A stretch of DNA of 64,000 bases from CAWATZ01 sp963784995 (GTDB lineage Bacteria; Planctomycetota; Planctomycetia; Gemmatales; Gemmataceae), in NCBI GenBank assembly GCA_963784995.1, contig CAWATZ010000006.1, forward strand, positions 620,001 to 684,000, given 5' to 3'. The position numbers and the translations under genes are program-made. The notes under the pieces are model-generated. The model made no database searches, was not told the origin of the DNA, and was given only the letters and a program-made list of their open reading frames with translations. How positions within the stretch are numbered: position 1 is the first letter of the stretch; each line of letters opens with the position of its first letter. Positions 44,777-54,263 of the stretch are shown here, one piece after another.

Positions 44777-45171
44777 GGTTGGGACTCCTGCTTTTGAATT
44801 AGAAAACGACGCTGCGCAATTTGCTGGCCGGCAAAGAACAAGGCCGCCTGATAGTGCCCCTCCTCGGGAAAGGTGCAATTCCGGATGGTCACCCAGCACC
44901 GAAGTTCATGAAGAGGATTCTTGAACCGGAATTTCGTGGATTGCTCGTGGATCTCCTCCATGTCATCCAGCCGATAAATCGCGACGTTGAGGTCCCCTTC
45001 ACCCAGACCATCTGTCAGAAGCGCGTAGAGGATGAAGTCCGTGGGCGTCCACGGGATTTCATCGACAACCCTTTTGTTGAAAGTATTAACCAAGGTGATG
45101 TTGTGAGTCCCTTCCTCGACAATCACCTTTTCGCACAGAAACAACCCAATGGCGACCGGAACCTGATTCAT
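44773..45171 (-). CDS. Hypothetical beta-rich protein, DUF6941-like
   Basis: 132 residues from ATG 45171, AAGGAG upstream. VPVAIGLFLCEKVIVEEGTHNITLVNTFNKRVVDEIPW, then DLNVAIYRLDDMEEIHEQ, EGHYQAALFFAGQQIAQRRFLI. The pattern (cell-surface-like strands, FxCE at the start, F-x-G-Q-x-I-A-x-R-x-F at the end) is like DUF6941 proteins, assigned from memory. Leads a three-gene operon with 44534 and 44147. Confidence 0.62.
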   Translation of the reverse strand: MNQVPVAIGLFLCEKVIVEEGTHNITLVNTFNKRVVDEIPWTPTDFILYALLTDGLGEGDLNVAIYRLDDMEEIHEQSTKFRFKNPLHELRCWVTIRNCTFPEEGHYQAALFFAGQQIAQRRFLIQKQESQP

Positions 45172-45279
45172 GGGAGGCTCCTTGTTTGGCTATATTATAC
45201 CCTCCTGCAACGCAAGTGTCACGAGCAACGACCAATCCGGAGATGGTGGTCGCTGCTCGTGACGTTCCACACCGCCCGC

Positions 45280-47076
45280 TCACCGAACCTCAACCCGATA
45301 CGGCATCATCAACCACACCCCTTCGCCGCGGAGCCTCCACAGCGTCTCGACTGGCGCGAAGTGTTTCCGCAATTCCGGCGTCTGCCGCAACAGCGGCAGC
45401 ACGGGGGCCCAGACGCCGGCGTCGGAATCGTTCTTGGTGTCCAGCAGCGAATCCAGGAAGCTCTTGCTCTTGGGCAAGAGCAGCAGCTCCGGCTCCTTCT
45501 CGGCCGGCAGTCCGCCCATCTTGGCGGCGTCGGCGATGGCGTCATCCAGCGAGCCCAGGGCATCGACCAGGCCATTCTCCAGCGCCTGCCGGCCGGTCCA
45601 GACCCGACCCTGGGCCAGCTTCTCCAGCTCGGCCCGCGTCATCTTCTTGCCCGCCGCCTGCCGGCCCTTGACGGCCTTGTCCACGAACTGGTCGTAGATG
45701 TCGCCCAAAATCCGCGCCATCGCCTCCTTTTCCGTCTTGCTGAACGGCGTGGTCGTGGAGAAGACGTTGGCGTTGGTCCCCCGGCTCAGCGTCTCGGTGG
45801 TGATGCCGATCTTGTCGTAGAGGCCGCCCAGGGCCAGCTTGCCGCCCAGCACGCCGATCGAGCCGGTCAGCGTGCCCGGGTCGGCCCAGATCTTCTTCGT
45901 CCCCATGCTGATGTAATAACCGCCGCTGGCCGCCACGTCGCCCATGCTGGCGATCACCGGCTTCTTGCACTTGCGCAGCTCGTGCCAGATCAGGTCGCTG
46001 GCCAGGGCCGAGCCGCCGGGGCTATCGACCCGCAGCACGATCGCCTTGACCGTGTCGTCGTTCTCGGCCTGGCGGATCGCCTCGACCATCGTGGTCGAGC
46101 CGACCGTCTCGCCGCCGAACATGCTGGCACTGCTCTTGCCCGTCGTGATGGCGCCGACGGCGTAGATCACGGCCACCTTGGGCTTCTTGTTGCTCATGCT
46201 CTTGGTTGGAGCGAACAGCTTGCCGAACAGAGCGAACGGATTGTCGAAATCGATGTCCTCGCTCTTGGGTTTGGCGTAGTTCTTGACCAGCTTCAGCTCC
46301 TTGTTCTTGACCTCCTTGCGGATGACGTCCTCGTAATCGTGGACGTAGCCGAGCCGATCGACCAGGCCAGCCTTGAGGGCGTCGCGGGCCGTGAACGGCC
46401 CCTTGTCGATCAGCTTCTTGACCTCCTCCTCGGTCCAGTTCTTCGCCGGCCGGGACTTGATCATCCGCTTGACCAGGTCGTTCTGATAGCGGTCGTCCAG
46501 GATGCTCTCCAGTTGCTTGCGGTTGGGCTCGCTCAGGTTGGTGCGCGTGAACGGCTCGACGGCCCCTTTGAAGTCGCCGACGTGCAGCATGTCGGCCTGG
46601 ACGCCGATGTTCTCGAACAGCTTCTTGTAGAACGACACCTCCAACCGCAGACCGGTCAGCATCAGCATCCCCGATTCGGGCAGGCACAGCTCGTCGCAGG
46701 CCAGGCCGACCAGGTAACCGGCCGTGGAGGTCTCGTCGGTGAAGGCGAACACCTTCTTGCCGCTCTTGCGCACCTCGGCGATGGCCCGGCACAGCTCTTC
46801 CACCCGGGCCATGCCCAGGCTCGGACCGTCAATCTCCAGCAGCAGCGCCTGGACGGTGTCGTCCTTGCGCGCCTTGCGAATCCGGTCCAGCCGGACCTTG
46901 AAGGTCTCTTCCAGGCTGCCGAACAATGGATCAGGATTGGCGACTCCTTCCACCATGCTGCCGGTCAGCTTGATGTGAGCCAGCACCTTGCCCTTTTCGT
47001 CCTCCGCCCGAACGGAGCCTGTCGCCACCAGGGCGGCCACCGCCACGAGCCAGCACGTACCCGCACGCAACGTCAT
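45280..47076 (-). CDS. sppA: Signal peptide peptidase SppA, long (67K) type
   Basis: 598 residues from ATG 47076 with AAGGAGAA upstream; signal peptide MTLRAGTCWLVAVAALVATGSVRA. Two tandem ClpP-like halves. The catalytic pair is visible: Lys in GDFKGAVEPF of the first half, Ser in DVAASGGYYISM of the second, plus DSPGGSA and GSIGVLGGK. Degrades cleaved signal peptides in the membrane. A region of about 40 residues before the second half (SEDIDFDNPFALFGKLF) is a linker. Follows GH2 on the same strand by 40 bases. Confidence 0.93.
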   Translation of the reverse strand: MTLRAGTCWLVAVAALVATGSVRAEDEKGKVLAHIKLTGSMVEGVANPDPLFGSLEETFKVRLDRIRKARKDDTVQALLLEIDGPSLGMARVEELCRAIAEVRKSGKKVFAFTDETSTAGYLVGLACDELCLPESGMLMLTGLRLEVSFYKKLFENIGVQADMLHVGDFKGAVEPFTRTNLSEPNRKQLESILDDRYQNDLVKRMIKSRPAKNWTEEEVKKLIDKGPFTARDALKAGLVDRLGYVHDYEDVIRKEVKNKELKLVKNYAKPKSEDIDFDNPFALFGKLFAPTKSMSNKKPKVAVIYAVGAITTGKSSASMFGGETVGSTTMVEAIRQAENDDTVKAIVLRVDSPGGSALASDLIWHELRKCKKPVIASMGDVAASGGYYISMGTKKIWADPGTLTGSIGVLGGKLALGGLYDKIGITTETLSRGTNANVFSTTTPFSKTEKEAMARILGDIYDQFVDKAVKGRQAAGKKMTRAELEKLAQGRVWTGRQALENGLVDALGSLDDAIADAAKMGGLPAEKEPELLLLPKSKSFLDSLLDTKNDSDAGVWAPVLPLLRQTPELRKHFAPVETLWRLRGEGVWLMMPYRVEVR

Positions 47077-47116
47077 TTGCTTCTCCTTCTCGAAACCACA
47101 ACAACCAATCCAACGA

Positions 47117-49402
47117 CTACTTGCCCGTCCTGGGAGCGACCAGGCCCACGTCCACGTACTGCCCGCCTCCCGTCTGCTTGCAGTGGACCGCCAGCAGGTT
47201 CTTCCCGGGTTTCAGGGTCGCCCGGGCCTCGGGACGGATTGCCACCTCATAATAGTCGGTCACGAATCCTCGGACCTTCCCCGCCAGCACTCCGTTCAGA
47301 TAGACCTCCGCATCCTCGTCGTGGTGGATGCGCAGGTACAGACCCGTGAACGGCCCTTCCGGTAATTCGATCGTCCGACGCATCCAGATGTCCGGCGTGT
47401 CCCATTTTGTGCGAACAACCGCTCCCGGCGTGCCCTCCGTGCCAAAGCCGCCGGGCCCTTCCTTCCAGTCGGAAGCGTCGAAGTCCGTCTTGAACCAGCC
47501 ATCGGCCGGCTTCGTGAAGGTGCAGCGCCAGGTCTGGCCCTTCTCCTCCGAGGTGGGGACCACTTCCCGGAAGGTGACCATCTTGGACAGGTCGCCCTTG
47601 TTGATCGCCGCCACCCGCTCCAGATCGACCTTGATCACCTCGCGGTCATAGGTCAAGAGCCCATTGGCCTCCGTCTCCACGTCGGTCAGTTGAGTGTACA
47701 CCGCCGCATTCAGGCCCTTCTTCTCTTTCAGGTCCCAGACGCGCTTGAGAAGCAGTTCATACCGCCGGGTCAGGTCATCCTTGCTGGCGGTGCCCTGGTA
47801 GCCCCAGGTCTTGTCGGTCCAGGTGTGGCCATCGACCCCCAGTCCGAGGCCGCCAAACTCGCCCAGCACTCCGGCCCGGCCCTCTTCCAGCGGCGGGGCT
47901 CCTGGGCCAGGATAGACGTGGATGTCGTGGACGTCGCCGCACTTCATGTCGTTCCAGCCGCTCGCGCAGCAGACCAGCCGGGTCGGATCGCGCTGCTTGG
48001 TCCAGCGCGTCATCCGTTCCGTGTCGAACTGGCCCCAGCCCTCGTTGAACACTACCCACAGGACAATGCAGGGATAATTGTGCAGGTGGTCGAGCATCCG
48101 CTCTAGCTCCAGCTCAAACTGCTTCGCCGATTCGGGAGTGCGCTTGATCTCGCCCTTGCCCTTGGCGACGCTCTTGTCGCCGCTGGGCATGTCCTGCCAG
48201 ACCAGCAGACCCAGCTTGTCGCACCAGTAGTACCAGCGGGCCGGCTCCACCTTGACGTGCTTGCGCGACAGGTTGAAGCCGAGCTTCTTGTGCATCTCGA
48301 CGTCGAAGCGCAGGGCCTCGTCGGTCGGGGCGGTGTACAGGCCATCGGGCCAGAAGCCCTGGTCCAGGAGGCCCACCTGAAAGACCGGCTGGCCGTTGAG
48401 CAGGATGCGGTTGACGCCCTTGGTGTCCTTGCGGACCTCGATCTTCCGCATGCCGAAGTAGCTCTCGACGCGATCGACCGTCTTGCCGTCCTTCCCATCA
48501 TCGGCCAGCAGCTTCACGCTCAGGTCGTACAGGAAGGGCGTTTCCGGCGACCACAGCTTTGGTTTGGCGATGGTCACCTCGATCGGCTTGCCAACCTCTC
48601 CCTTGCCGGTCGCCTCAACTTTGCCACCGGCGCGAACCTCCAGCGAAATGAGATGCGTCCCCTTTTCACCGCCCTTTTCACCGCGGGTCTGGACGGTGAC
48701 ACGGACCTTGCCGGCAGAGTCGGGCACGATCTTCAGGCCGGCGATGGAGCTGGCGGGGACCGGCTCCAACCAGACCGTTTGCCAGATGCCGGTGGTCGGC
48801 GTGTAGTAGATCCCGCCCGGTTTCAGGACTTGCTTGCCGCGCGGCTGGGTGCCGCTGTTGGTCGGATCCTTGACGTGGACGATCAGTTCCTGCTCGGCCG
48901 ACGGTTTGCCCGGTTTCAGGACTTGCTCAGTAATGTCAAACGTGAAGGGATCGTAGCCGCCGCGATGGTCACCGACCTTCTTGCCGTTGACGTAGACGGT
49001 CGTTTCCCAGTCCACGGCACCGAAATGCAGCAGAACCCGCTGGCCGGCCCATTTCTCCGGCACCGTGAAGGTGCGGCGATACCAGAGTTGATCGCCGTGC
49101 TTCATCACGCCGGACAGGGCCGACTCGACCGGGAAAGGAACGAGGATGCGCTCGGGCAAGTCCTTGCCGGCCGGGACGGTGTCGCCATCCTTGCCGAAGG
49201 CCAATTGCCAGACGCCGTTGAGATTTTGCCAGTCCTTGCGGACCAGCTGCGGCCGGGGATACTCAGGCAGGACGCGCTCGGCGGAGACGTCCTTGGACCA
49301 GCGAGTGGTGAGCGGGCCTTTGGCCGGCTTCCACTGAGCAGAAGCCTGGTGGAGCGGTGTCAGCAACAATGCGAACACGAGCATGAGATTGATGTGGCGC
49401 AT
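47117..49402 (-). CDS. Secreted glycoside hydrolase family 2 protein
   Basis: 761 residues from ATG 49402, GGAGGA upstream, signal peptide ending QASAQ. GH2 order: sugar-binding sandwich (LWYRRTFTVPEKWAGQRVLLHFGAVDWETTVYVNGKKVG), Ig-like domain, TIM barrel with proton donor in VVFNEGWGQFD and nucleophile in VLGEFGGLG. A last ~130-residue module (GWFKTDFDASDWKEGPGGFG...EVYLNGVLAG) looks like an extra galactose-binding domain. Specificity (beta-galactosidase, glucuronidase or mannosidase type) cannot be told from the motifs. Confidence 0.93.
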   Translation of the reverse strand: MRHINLMLVFALLLTPLHQASAQWKPAKGPLTTRWSKDVSAERVLPEYPRPQLVRKDWQNLNGVWQLAFGKDGDTVPAGKDLPERILVPFPVESALSGVMKHGDQLWYRRTFTVPEKWAGQRVLLHFGAVDWETTVYVNGKKVGDHRGGYDPFTFDITEQVLKPGKPSAEQELIVHVKDPTNSGTQPRGKQVLKPGGIYYTPTTGIWQTVWLEPVPASSIAGLKIVPDSAGKVRVTVQTRGEKGGEKGTHLISLEVRAGGKVEATGKGEVGKPIEVTIAKPKLWSPETPFLYDLSVKLLADDGKDGKTVDRVESYFGMRKIEVRKDTKGVNRILLNGQPVFQVGLLDQGFWPDGLYTAPTDEALRFDVEMHKKLGFNLSRKHVKVEPARWYYWCDKLGLLVWQDMPSGDKSVAKGKGEIKRTPESAKQFELELERMLDHLHNYPCIVLWVVFNEGWGQFDTERMTRWTKQRDPTRLVCCASGWNDMKCGDVHDIHVYPGPGAPPLEEGRAGVLGEFGGLGLGVDGHTWTDKTWGYQGTASKDDLTRRYELLLKRVWDLKEKKGLNAAVYTQLTDVETEANGLLTYDREVIKVDLERVAAINKGDLSKMVTFREVVPTSEEKGQTWRCTFTKPADGWFKTDFDASDWKEGPGGFGTEGTPGAVVRTKWDTPDIWMRRTIELPEGPFTGLYLRIHHDEDAEVYLNGVLAGKVRGFVTDYYEVAIRPEARATLKPGKNLLAVHCKQTGGGQYVDVGLVAPRTGK

Positions 49403-49437
49403 GGATGTCCTCCGCGGTTTTCCTTTTTTCCCATTCC

Positions 49438-49528
49438 GGCACCCCGGGTTGCGCTGCGCTCCACCCGGGGCCCTACTCCGGCTTCGGGACTATAGCCCCG
49501 GGTGGAGCGCAGCGCAACCCGGGGTGCC
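49438..49528. repeat. Palindrome with 34-bp arms, GGTTGCGCTGCGCTCC type
   Basis: Perfect arms 49438-49471 and 49495-49528 around a 23-base loop (ccctactccgg...tatag). Lies in the 147-base gap upstream of the GH2 gene and downstream of the dehydratase gene on the minus strand. Confidence 0.92.
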
Positions 49529-49549
49529 GAGGTGTCGGGCGGGTATCTC

Positions 49550-51097
49550 TCACAACGTCGGTCCTATGGCCCAGGGAGCGAACTCCTCCTCCCCGACGCC
49601 GTTCAGTTCGCTCTTGGTCTTCTTGCCGCTGGCCACCGCCAGGACCTCCTCGAAGATCTGTCGGCCGACCTCCTCGACAGGAGTTCCCTCCAGGATCACG
49701 CCGGCGTTGACGTCCATGTCGTCGATCATGTGCTGGTACATCGGCGTGTTGGTGGCCACCTTGATCGACGGGGCCGGCTTGCAGCCGAAGACCGAGCCCC
49801 GGCCTGTGGTGAAGACCAGCACGTTGGCGCCGCCGGCGACGATGCCGGTCATGCTCACCGGATCGTAGCCGGGCGTGTCCATGACCACGAAGCCGTGGGC
49901 CGTCACCGGCTCGGCGTAGCGCACCACGTCAACCAGGGCCGTGCGGCCGCCCTTGGCGATGGCTCCCAGTGATTTCTCGTAAATCGTGGTCAGACCGCCG
50001 TCCTTGTTGCCGGGTGAGGGGTTGTTGTTGATCTCGGTGCCGAAGATGCCGGTGTACCATTCCCACCACTTGATGCGCTCGACCAGCTTCTCGCCAACCG
50101 CCCGGCTGACGGCCCGGCGCGTCAGCAGATGCTCCGCTCCATAAATCTCCGAGGTCTCGCCGATGATGCTGGTGCCTCCCTGGGCGATGAGCAGGTCGCT
50201 GGCCACGCCCACGGCGGGGTTGGCGGTCACGCCCGAGTTGCCGTCGGAGCCGCCGCAGTTGGTGCCCAGAATCAGCTTGTCGGCCGTCAGCGTCGTCCGC
50301 CGCAGGTCGTTCACCCGGGGCAGCAGCTCGGCGACGGCCTTCACTCCCGCATCGACGGTTTTGCGGATTCCGCCACATTCCTGGATGGTCAGCACCAACG
50401 GACGGCGTCCAGAAGCGTTTAGTTGTAAGAGGTGTTCGCCTTCGACCAGGTGGAGCGCCTGTCCTGTCTCACAGCCCAGCCCGATGAGGACGTACGCGGC
50501 CACGTTGGCGTGACGGGCAAATCCGGCGAGGGTCCGGTCCAGCTGGCGGTGGTCCTCGCCGTCGTACTGCATGGCGCAGCCGGCCTTGTGCGTGATGGCC
50601 ACCACGCCATCGACGTTGGGGTACTGCTTGAGCAGGTCGGTCGCACGGAAGCGCTCCGAGACGTACTTGCTGACACTGGCCGAGCAGTTCACGGTGCTGA
50701 TAATGGCGACGTAGTTGCGGGTGCCATGGCGGCCCCCGCGGTCGTAGCCCTGCCAGGTCCGCAGCTGTTCCGGCCTGGCGGGGGGCGGTGGGCAGTCCCG
50801 GCAAAAGGCGTAGTCGCGCTCGAACAGGTCGGCGCGGACGTTGTGGACGTGGACGTGCTCGCCCGCGGCGATGTCCCGGGCGGCGAAACCGATGATCTGG
50901 CCGTATTTGAGGACCGGCTGGCCTTCCTTGATGGCCCGGATGGCCACCTTGTGGCCGAGCTTGATCGGCTGTTTGGTGGTCACCGACCCGTCGGGGAAGC
51001 GAATTTCCTGGCCGGCCGGGATGTTGCGGGCGGCCACGACCAGGTTGTCCTCGGGACGTAAGTGAACCGCGTGCGGTGCAAGCGGATGATCCGGCAT
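49550..51097 (-). CDS. UxaA/GarD-family altronate or galactarate dehydratase
   Basis: 515 residues from ATG 51097 with GGAGAG upstream. SAF domain at residues ~10-95 (VHLRPEDNLVVAARNIPAGQEI, GQIIGFAARDIAAGEHVHVHN), then the catalytic part: GYDRGGRHGTRNYVAIISTVNCSA, THKAGCAMQYDGEDHRQL, IGLGCE, ECGG, GTNCGGSDGNSGVTANPAVG, CKPAPSIKVATNTPMY. These Cys-containing motifs bind iron. Converts altronate or galactarate to a 2-keto-3-deoxy sugar acid, a step after uronate release from pectin or algal glycans. Choice between the two substrates is not possible by eye. Confidence 0.9.
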   Translation of the reverse strand: MPDHPLAPHAVHLRPEDNLVVAARNIPAGQEIRFPDGSVTTKQPIKLGHKVAIRAIKEGQPVLKYGQIIGFAARDIAAGEHVHVHNVRADLFERDYAFCRDCPPPPARPEQLRTWQGYDRGGRHGTRNYVAIISTVNCSASVSKYVSERFRATDLLKQYPNVDGVVAITHKAGCAMQYDGEDHRQLDRTLAGFARHANVAAYVLIGLGCETGQALHLVEGEHLLQLNASGRRPLVLTIQECGGIRKTVDAGVKAVAELLPRVNDLRRTTLTADKLILGTNCGGSDGNSGVTANPAVGVASDLLIAQGGTSIIGETSEIYGAEHLLTRRAVSRAVGEKLVERIKWWEWYTGIFGTEINNNPSPGNKDGGLTTIYEKSLGAIAKGGRTALVDVVRYAEPVTAHGFVVMDTPGYDPVSMTGIVAGGANVLVFTTGRGSVFGCKPAPSIKVATNTPMYQHMIDDMDVNAGVILEGTPVEEVGRQIFEEVLAVASGKKTKSELNGVGEEEFAPWAIGPTL

Positions 51098-51111
51098 GAC
51101 GTGCTCTCCGG

Positions 51112-51180
51112 GCGGCGAGCGGCGCGGCGTCAGCCCGCCGGTGACAGTCACCGGCGGGCTGACGCCGCGCCGCTCGCCCT
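51112..51180. repeat. Palindromic repeat family A, copy 4
   Basis: Left arm 51114-51142, right arm 51150-51178, extended inward by GAC/GTC so that only one base remains as centre. Located upstream of the dehydratase gene, in a 329-base gap; the remaining ~245 bases before 51427 show no gene. Confidence 0.93.
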
Positions 51181-51426
51181 GCCGGTTATGGTAGCTGAGA
51201 GCAGGGGGAGAAACAATCGATGGCCGAGTTATCCCGGAACGGTCGGAACGAAGAACCTGTAGCGAAGATGCTTCGGAACAAAGCGGTTCGGAGGGAATTT
51301 CCCAACGATGCAGAGTGCCGGGCATTGCCGGAACCGCTACAATGGGACGCATCCGGAAGGGGGTGCCGGGCAGGAGGCAAAAGGGTGGTGAAAGGCGGGG
51401 CGTTTCAGGTGCTGAAAGGTCTGTTC

Positions 51427-51630
51427 ATGGAAAAACGGTTGTGCTGGGCCTCGATCGGGGTCGCCGGCTTTCTCCTGCTGCTGTTCCTGCTGGACCTGGT
51501 CCTGGCTTTCGTAGGTCCTGCCGCCTCCGGTCCGTTCAGCGGGGTCAACTGGCTGGTGGACGTCTTCGGCATCATCGCCAGCGGCATCGTGGGCTACCTG
51601 GCCTGGGATGCCTTGAAAGACCTCCGCTGA
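51427..51630 (+). CDS. Small two-helix membrane protein
   Basis: 67 residues from ATG 51427, AAAGG upstream. Two hydrophobic stretches: WASIGVAGFLLLLFLLDLVLAFVG and VDVFGIIASGIVGYLAWDAL. Cys at residue 6. Its 3' end overlaps the convergent cobA-hemD gene by 37 bases. Function unknown. Confidence 0.65.
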   Translation: MEKRLCWASIGVAGFLLLLFLLDLVLAFVGPAASGPFSGVNWLVDVFGIIASGIVGYLAWDALKDLR

Positions 51631-53195
51631 TCATCCCTTCTCCACCAGCGCCGCAGCGCCTGGACCACCCCGGCCGAGGTGTACTCGATCGCTTCCGCCG
51701 CCACCGGCAGACCAAAGCCTCGGATCGCCTCGCTGGTCACCGGACTGATGCTCACCAGGCGGACGTGACCCTGCTCGATTTGTCCGCGGGTGGCGGCGTC
51801 CAGGTCCCTGAGCAGGGCCCTGGCAACATTGGAGCTGGTCAACGTGACAAGGTCAATTTCTCCGCTCCGCAATTGTTCCCGGACGCCGGGATTGGCTCCC
51901 AGCGGATCGCCCTCTCCGGCATCGACCTGGCGATAGACCGCAACCTGCTCCACCTCGGCGACCTCCCCCAGCAGCTCGCGCAGCACCTCCCGGCCCCTGT
52001 CGGCCCGTGCCAGCAAGACGCGCTGTCCCCGCACCCGCTCTCGCAAGGCGGCCGCCAGGCTCTCCGAGCGGTACTCCTCCGGCACCAGGTCCGGCTCCAG
52101 GTAATAGCCGCGCAGCACCTCGGCCGTGGCCGGGCCGATCACCGCCAGCGACAGGCCGCCCAGCGCACGCAGGTCCTGGCCGCGCTGCCGCAGCCGGCGA
52201 ATGAAGGCGTGGACCCCGTTACTACTGGTGAAGACCAGCCAGCGATACCGCGACAGCCGATCCAGCACAGCGTCCAGGGCCGAGAAATCGGCCAGTTCTC
52301 GAATCTCGACCGTTGGCAGGACCGACACCGTCGCCCCCAGCTCTTCCAGGGGACGGACCAGGTCGCCGGCCTGGTCGCGCGGCCGGGTGACCAGGACGTG
52401 CTTGCCGAACAGGGGTCGATTCTCGAACCACAGAAGCCGCTCCCGGAAGGCGACGACGGCACCGATGATGACGAGCGTCGGCGACTGCAGCCCCGCCGCG
52501 GCGACGGCGGCCGGGAGTTCGGCGAGCGGGGCAGTCACGGTGCGCTGCCGGCTGGTTGAGCCGAGATGGATGGCGGCGGCGGGCGTGGCCGGGTCCTTGC
52601 CCTGCTCGATGAGCGATTGGGCGATGATCGGCAGCCGGACCAGGCCCATGTAGATCACCAGCGTTCCGGGAAAGCGAGCCAGGACCGACCAGTCGATGGC
52701 CGGTTCGGGCTTGCCGGGCTTCTCGTGCCCGGTGACGAGGGCGACGCCGCTGGATTCGCCGCGATGGGTCAGCGGGATGCCGGCACAGGCGGCCGCTCCC
52801 AGGGCGGCGGTGACGCCCGGCACGACCTCGAAGGGGATGCCGGCCTGGAGCAGGGCCTCGGCCTCCTCGCCGCCCCGGCCAAACAGGAACGGATCGCCCC
52901 CCTTGAGCCGGACCACGCGCAGCCCCTGCCGGGCCGAGTCGATCAGCACCTGGTTGACCAGCGGACCGCGTTCGGGATGGTGCGGATGCAGCTCGCTGAC
53001 GCAGACCCGTCGGGCCGAGGGCGGACTGTGGTCCAGCAGCTGCAACGGGACGAGCTGGTCGTACAGCACCAGGTCGGCCCGGGACAGGCACTCGACGGCC
53101 CGCAAGGTCAGCAATCCCGGATGACCCGGACCCGCCCCGACCAGGGCAACCGGATGCGCCTGCGGAGCAGGGGAAGGAGCACGGCTTGCGATCAT
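51594..53195 (-). CDS. Fused uroporphyrinogen-III C-methyltransferase / uroporphyrinogen-III synthase
   Basis: 533 residues. N-terminal half (to ~250) is a CobA-type SAM methyltransferase: VALVGAGPGHPGLLTLRA, LKGGDPFLFGRGGEEAEAL, VVPGVTAALGAAACAGIPLTHRG. C-terminal half (from ~265) is HemD: LVTRPRDQAGDLVRPLEELGA, WLVFTSSNGVHAF, VIGPATAEVL, LLARADRGREVL, VTLTSSNVARALL. Together they make uroporphyrinogen III and methylate it to precorrin-2 for sirohaem or cobalamin. The fusion is known in several phyla. Convergent overlap of 37 bases with the small membrane gene. Confidence 0.95.
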   Translation of the reverse strand: MIASRAPSPAPQAHPVALVGAGPGHPGLLTLRAVECLSRADLVLYDQLVPLQLLDHSPPSARRVCVSELHPHHPERGPLVNQVLIDSARQGLRVVRLKGGDPFLFGRGGEEAEALLQAGIPFEVVPGVTAALGAAACAGIPLTHRGESSGVALVTGHEKPGKPEPAIDWSVLARFPGTLVIYMGLVRLPIIAQSLIEQGKDPATPAAAIHLGSTSRQRTVTAPLAELPAAVAAAGLQSPTLVIIGAVVAFRERLLWFENRPLFGKHVLVTRPRDQAGDLVRPLEELGATVSVLPTVEIRELADFSALDAVLDRLSRYRWLVFTSSNGVHAFIRRLRQRGQDLRALGGLSLAVIGPATAEVLRGYYLEPDLVPEEYRSESLAAALRERVRGQRVLLARADRGREVLRELLGEVAEVEQVAVYRQVDAGEGDPLGANPGVREQLRSGEIDLVTLTSSNVARALLRDLDAATRGQIEQGHVRLVSISPVTSEAIRGFGLPVAAEAIEYTSAGVVQALRRWWRRDDQRRSFKASQAR

Positions 53196-53225
53196 GAGCC
53201 ACTCTCGGCGTCAAAAAAAGTCTTT

Positions 53226-53314
53226 GCCGAGCCGCGCACGCAGCGCAGCGGAGTAAGCGGCCCCACGGAGTCCGGAGGGCCGCTTACTCCGCTGCGCTGC
53301 GTGCGCGGCTCGGC
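53226..53314. repeat. Palindrome with 37-bp arms, GCACGCAGCGCAGCGGAG type
   Basis: Perfect arms 53226-53262 and 53278-53314 around a 15-base loop. Lies in the 332-base divergent gap between cobA-hemD and the small lipoprotein gene; the rest of the gap (53315-53527) shows no gene. Confidence 0.92.
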
Positions 53315-53527
53315 GGGCACCCTTCAGCGTATCAATCTCGCCGGGGCCTCTCAAGCAGTCCGGATTGGATCGACTGTGCCGGTTGTAACGATTGTGCCGG
53401 GGATGCGGTGCGAAAGGGGGACCGAGGAAAACGAAAGAGCCTCTTTCCTCTGGCAGGGCCGCTTCTGATATAATGATCAGCGACAATTACGGCAGGGACG
53501 CCGACCGGCTCCTGAAAGGAGGCCACG

Positions 53528-53746
53528 ATGGGGCGCTGGCTGCTGGTGGTCGTAATTGGGCTCGTGGGTTGTCAAGCCATCGGTCCGATCCAGCGGTTCA
53601 ACCAACCGCCGCAGCGGGTCGATAATCCGTGTCTGACTCCGGAAGAGCAGCAACGGCGAGCGCGAGCGAACGTCAGTTACCCCAACCAGTTCGACCCGAC
53701 AACCCCGGCCCTGGATTACCGGACCCGGCTACCTGATCCTCCGTGA
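53528..53746 (+). CDS. Small lipoprotein, Pro/Gln-rich
   Basis: 72 residues from ATG 53528 with AAAGGAGG upstream. Signal MGRWLLVVVIGLVGC ends in a lipobox with Cys15. Mature part: QPPQRVDNPCLTPEEQQRRARANVSYPNQFDPTTPALDY, no domain. Stop lies nine bases before the next ATG; the two form a lipoprotein operon. Confidence 0.72.
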   Translation: MGRWLLVVVIGLVGCQAIGPIQRFNQPPQRVDNPCLTPEEQQRRARANVSYPNQFDPTTPALDYRTRLPDPP

Positions 53747-53754
53747 GGTGTCTC

Positions 53755-54198
53755 ATGAAGCGGCTCCTGCTGTTCGCCTCGCTGTTCCTGTTCCTGACCG
53801 GTTGCCAGATGCCGACCGACCGGCTGCCGCCGCCGCTGCGCGAGGACGGACAGCCCGTCTTCTATTCCGATCTTCTGACCCGGGCCCGGGCCCAGGCACG
53901 GGTGGCCAATGAGGTCTTCTACACCGACAAGTGGAACGACCTGGAAGATGCGGCCCGGGGGCTGCAACAAACAGCAAAGTTCCTTCCCAAGGCGGAAGAC
54001 ACTCCTCGCAGCCACAAGGACATCGTGCCGAAAGTTGCCAGGGAGCTTGGCAGCGAGGCTGACAAGCTCTACAAGGCGGCGCTGGCCAAGGACGCCAAGG
54101 AGGGGACCGCCATCATGACACGCATCCAGTTGCTGGTGCGCGAGCTGAAGCTGGACCGTGACTCGCTGGAGCCGCCCCCCAAACCTGCCCCCAAATAG
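53755..54198 (+). CDS. Lipoprotein with helical body
   Basis: 147 residues from ATG 53755 (MKRLLLFASLFLFLTGCQMP); GAGGTG precedes it, and a GTG at 53743 is a less likely start. Lipobox LTGC. Helical mature part with RAQARVANEVFYTDKWNDLEDAARGLQQTAKFL and MTRIQLLVRELKLDRDSLEPP. Resembles small planctomycete periplasmic lipoproteins of unknown role. Confidence 0.75.
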   Translation: MKRLLLFASLFLFLTGCQMPTDRLPPPLREDGQPVFYSDLLTRARAQARVANEVFYTDKWNDLEDAARGLQQTAKFLPKAEDTPRSHKDIVPKVARELGSEADKLYKAALAKDAKEGTAIMTRIQLLVRELKLDRDSLEPPPKPAPK

Positions 54199-54201
54199 GG
54201 T

Positions 54202-54232
54202 TGCGCTCCGGCCGGCAGGCCGGCCTGCGCTT
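54202..54232. repeat. 31-bp repeat TGCGCTCCGGCCGGCAGG type, intergenic copy
   Basis: Identical over 31 bases to the element inside the dehydrogenase gene (27465-27495). Begins four bases after the stop of the 53755 gene. Contains the self-complementary core CAGGCCGGCCTG. Confidence 0.9.
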
Positions 54233-54263
54233 CGCCGATCCCTTGACCGTGGAGACTGTTGCG

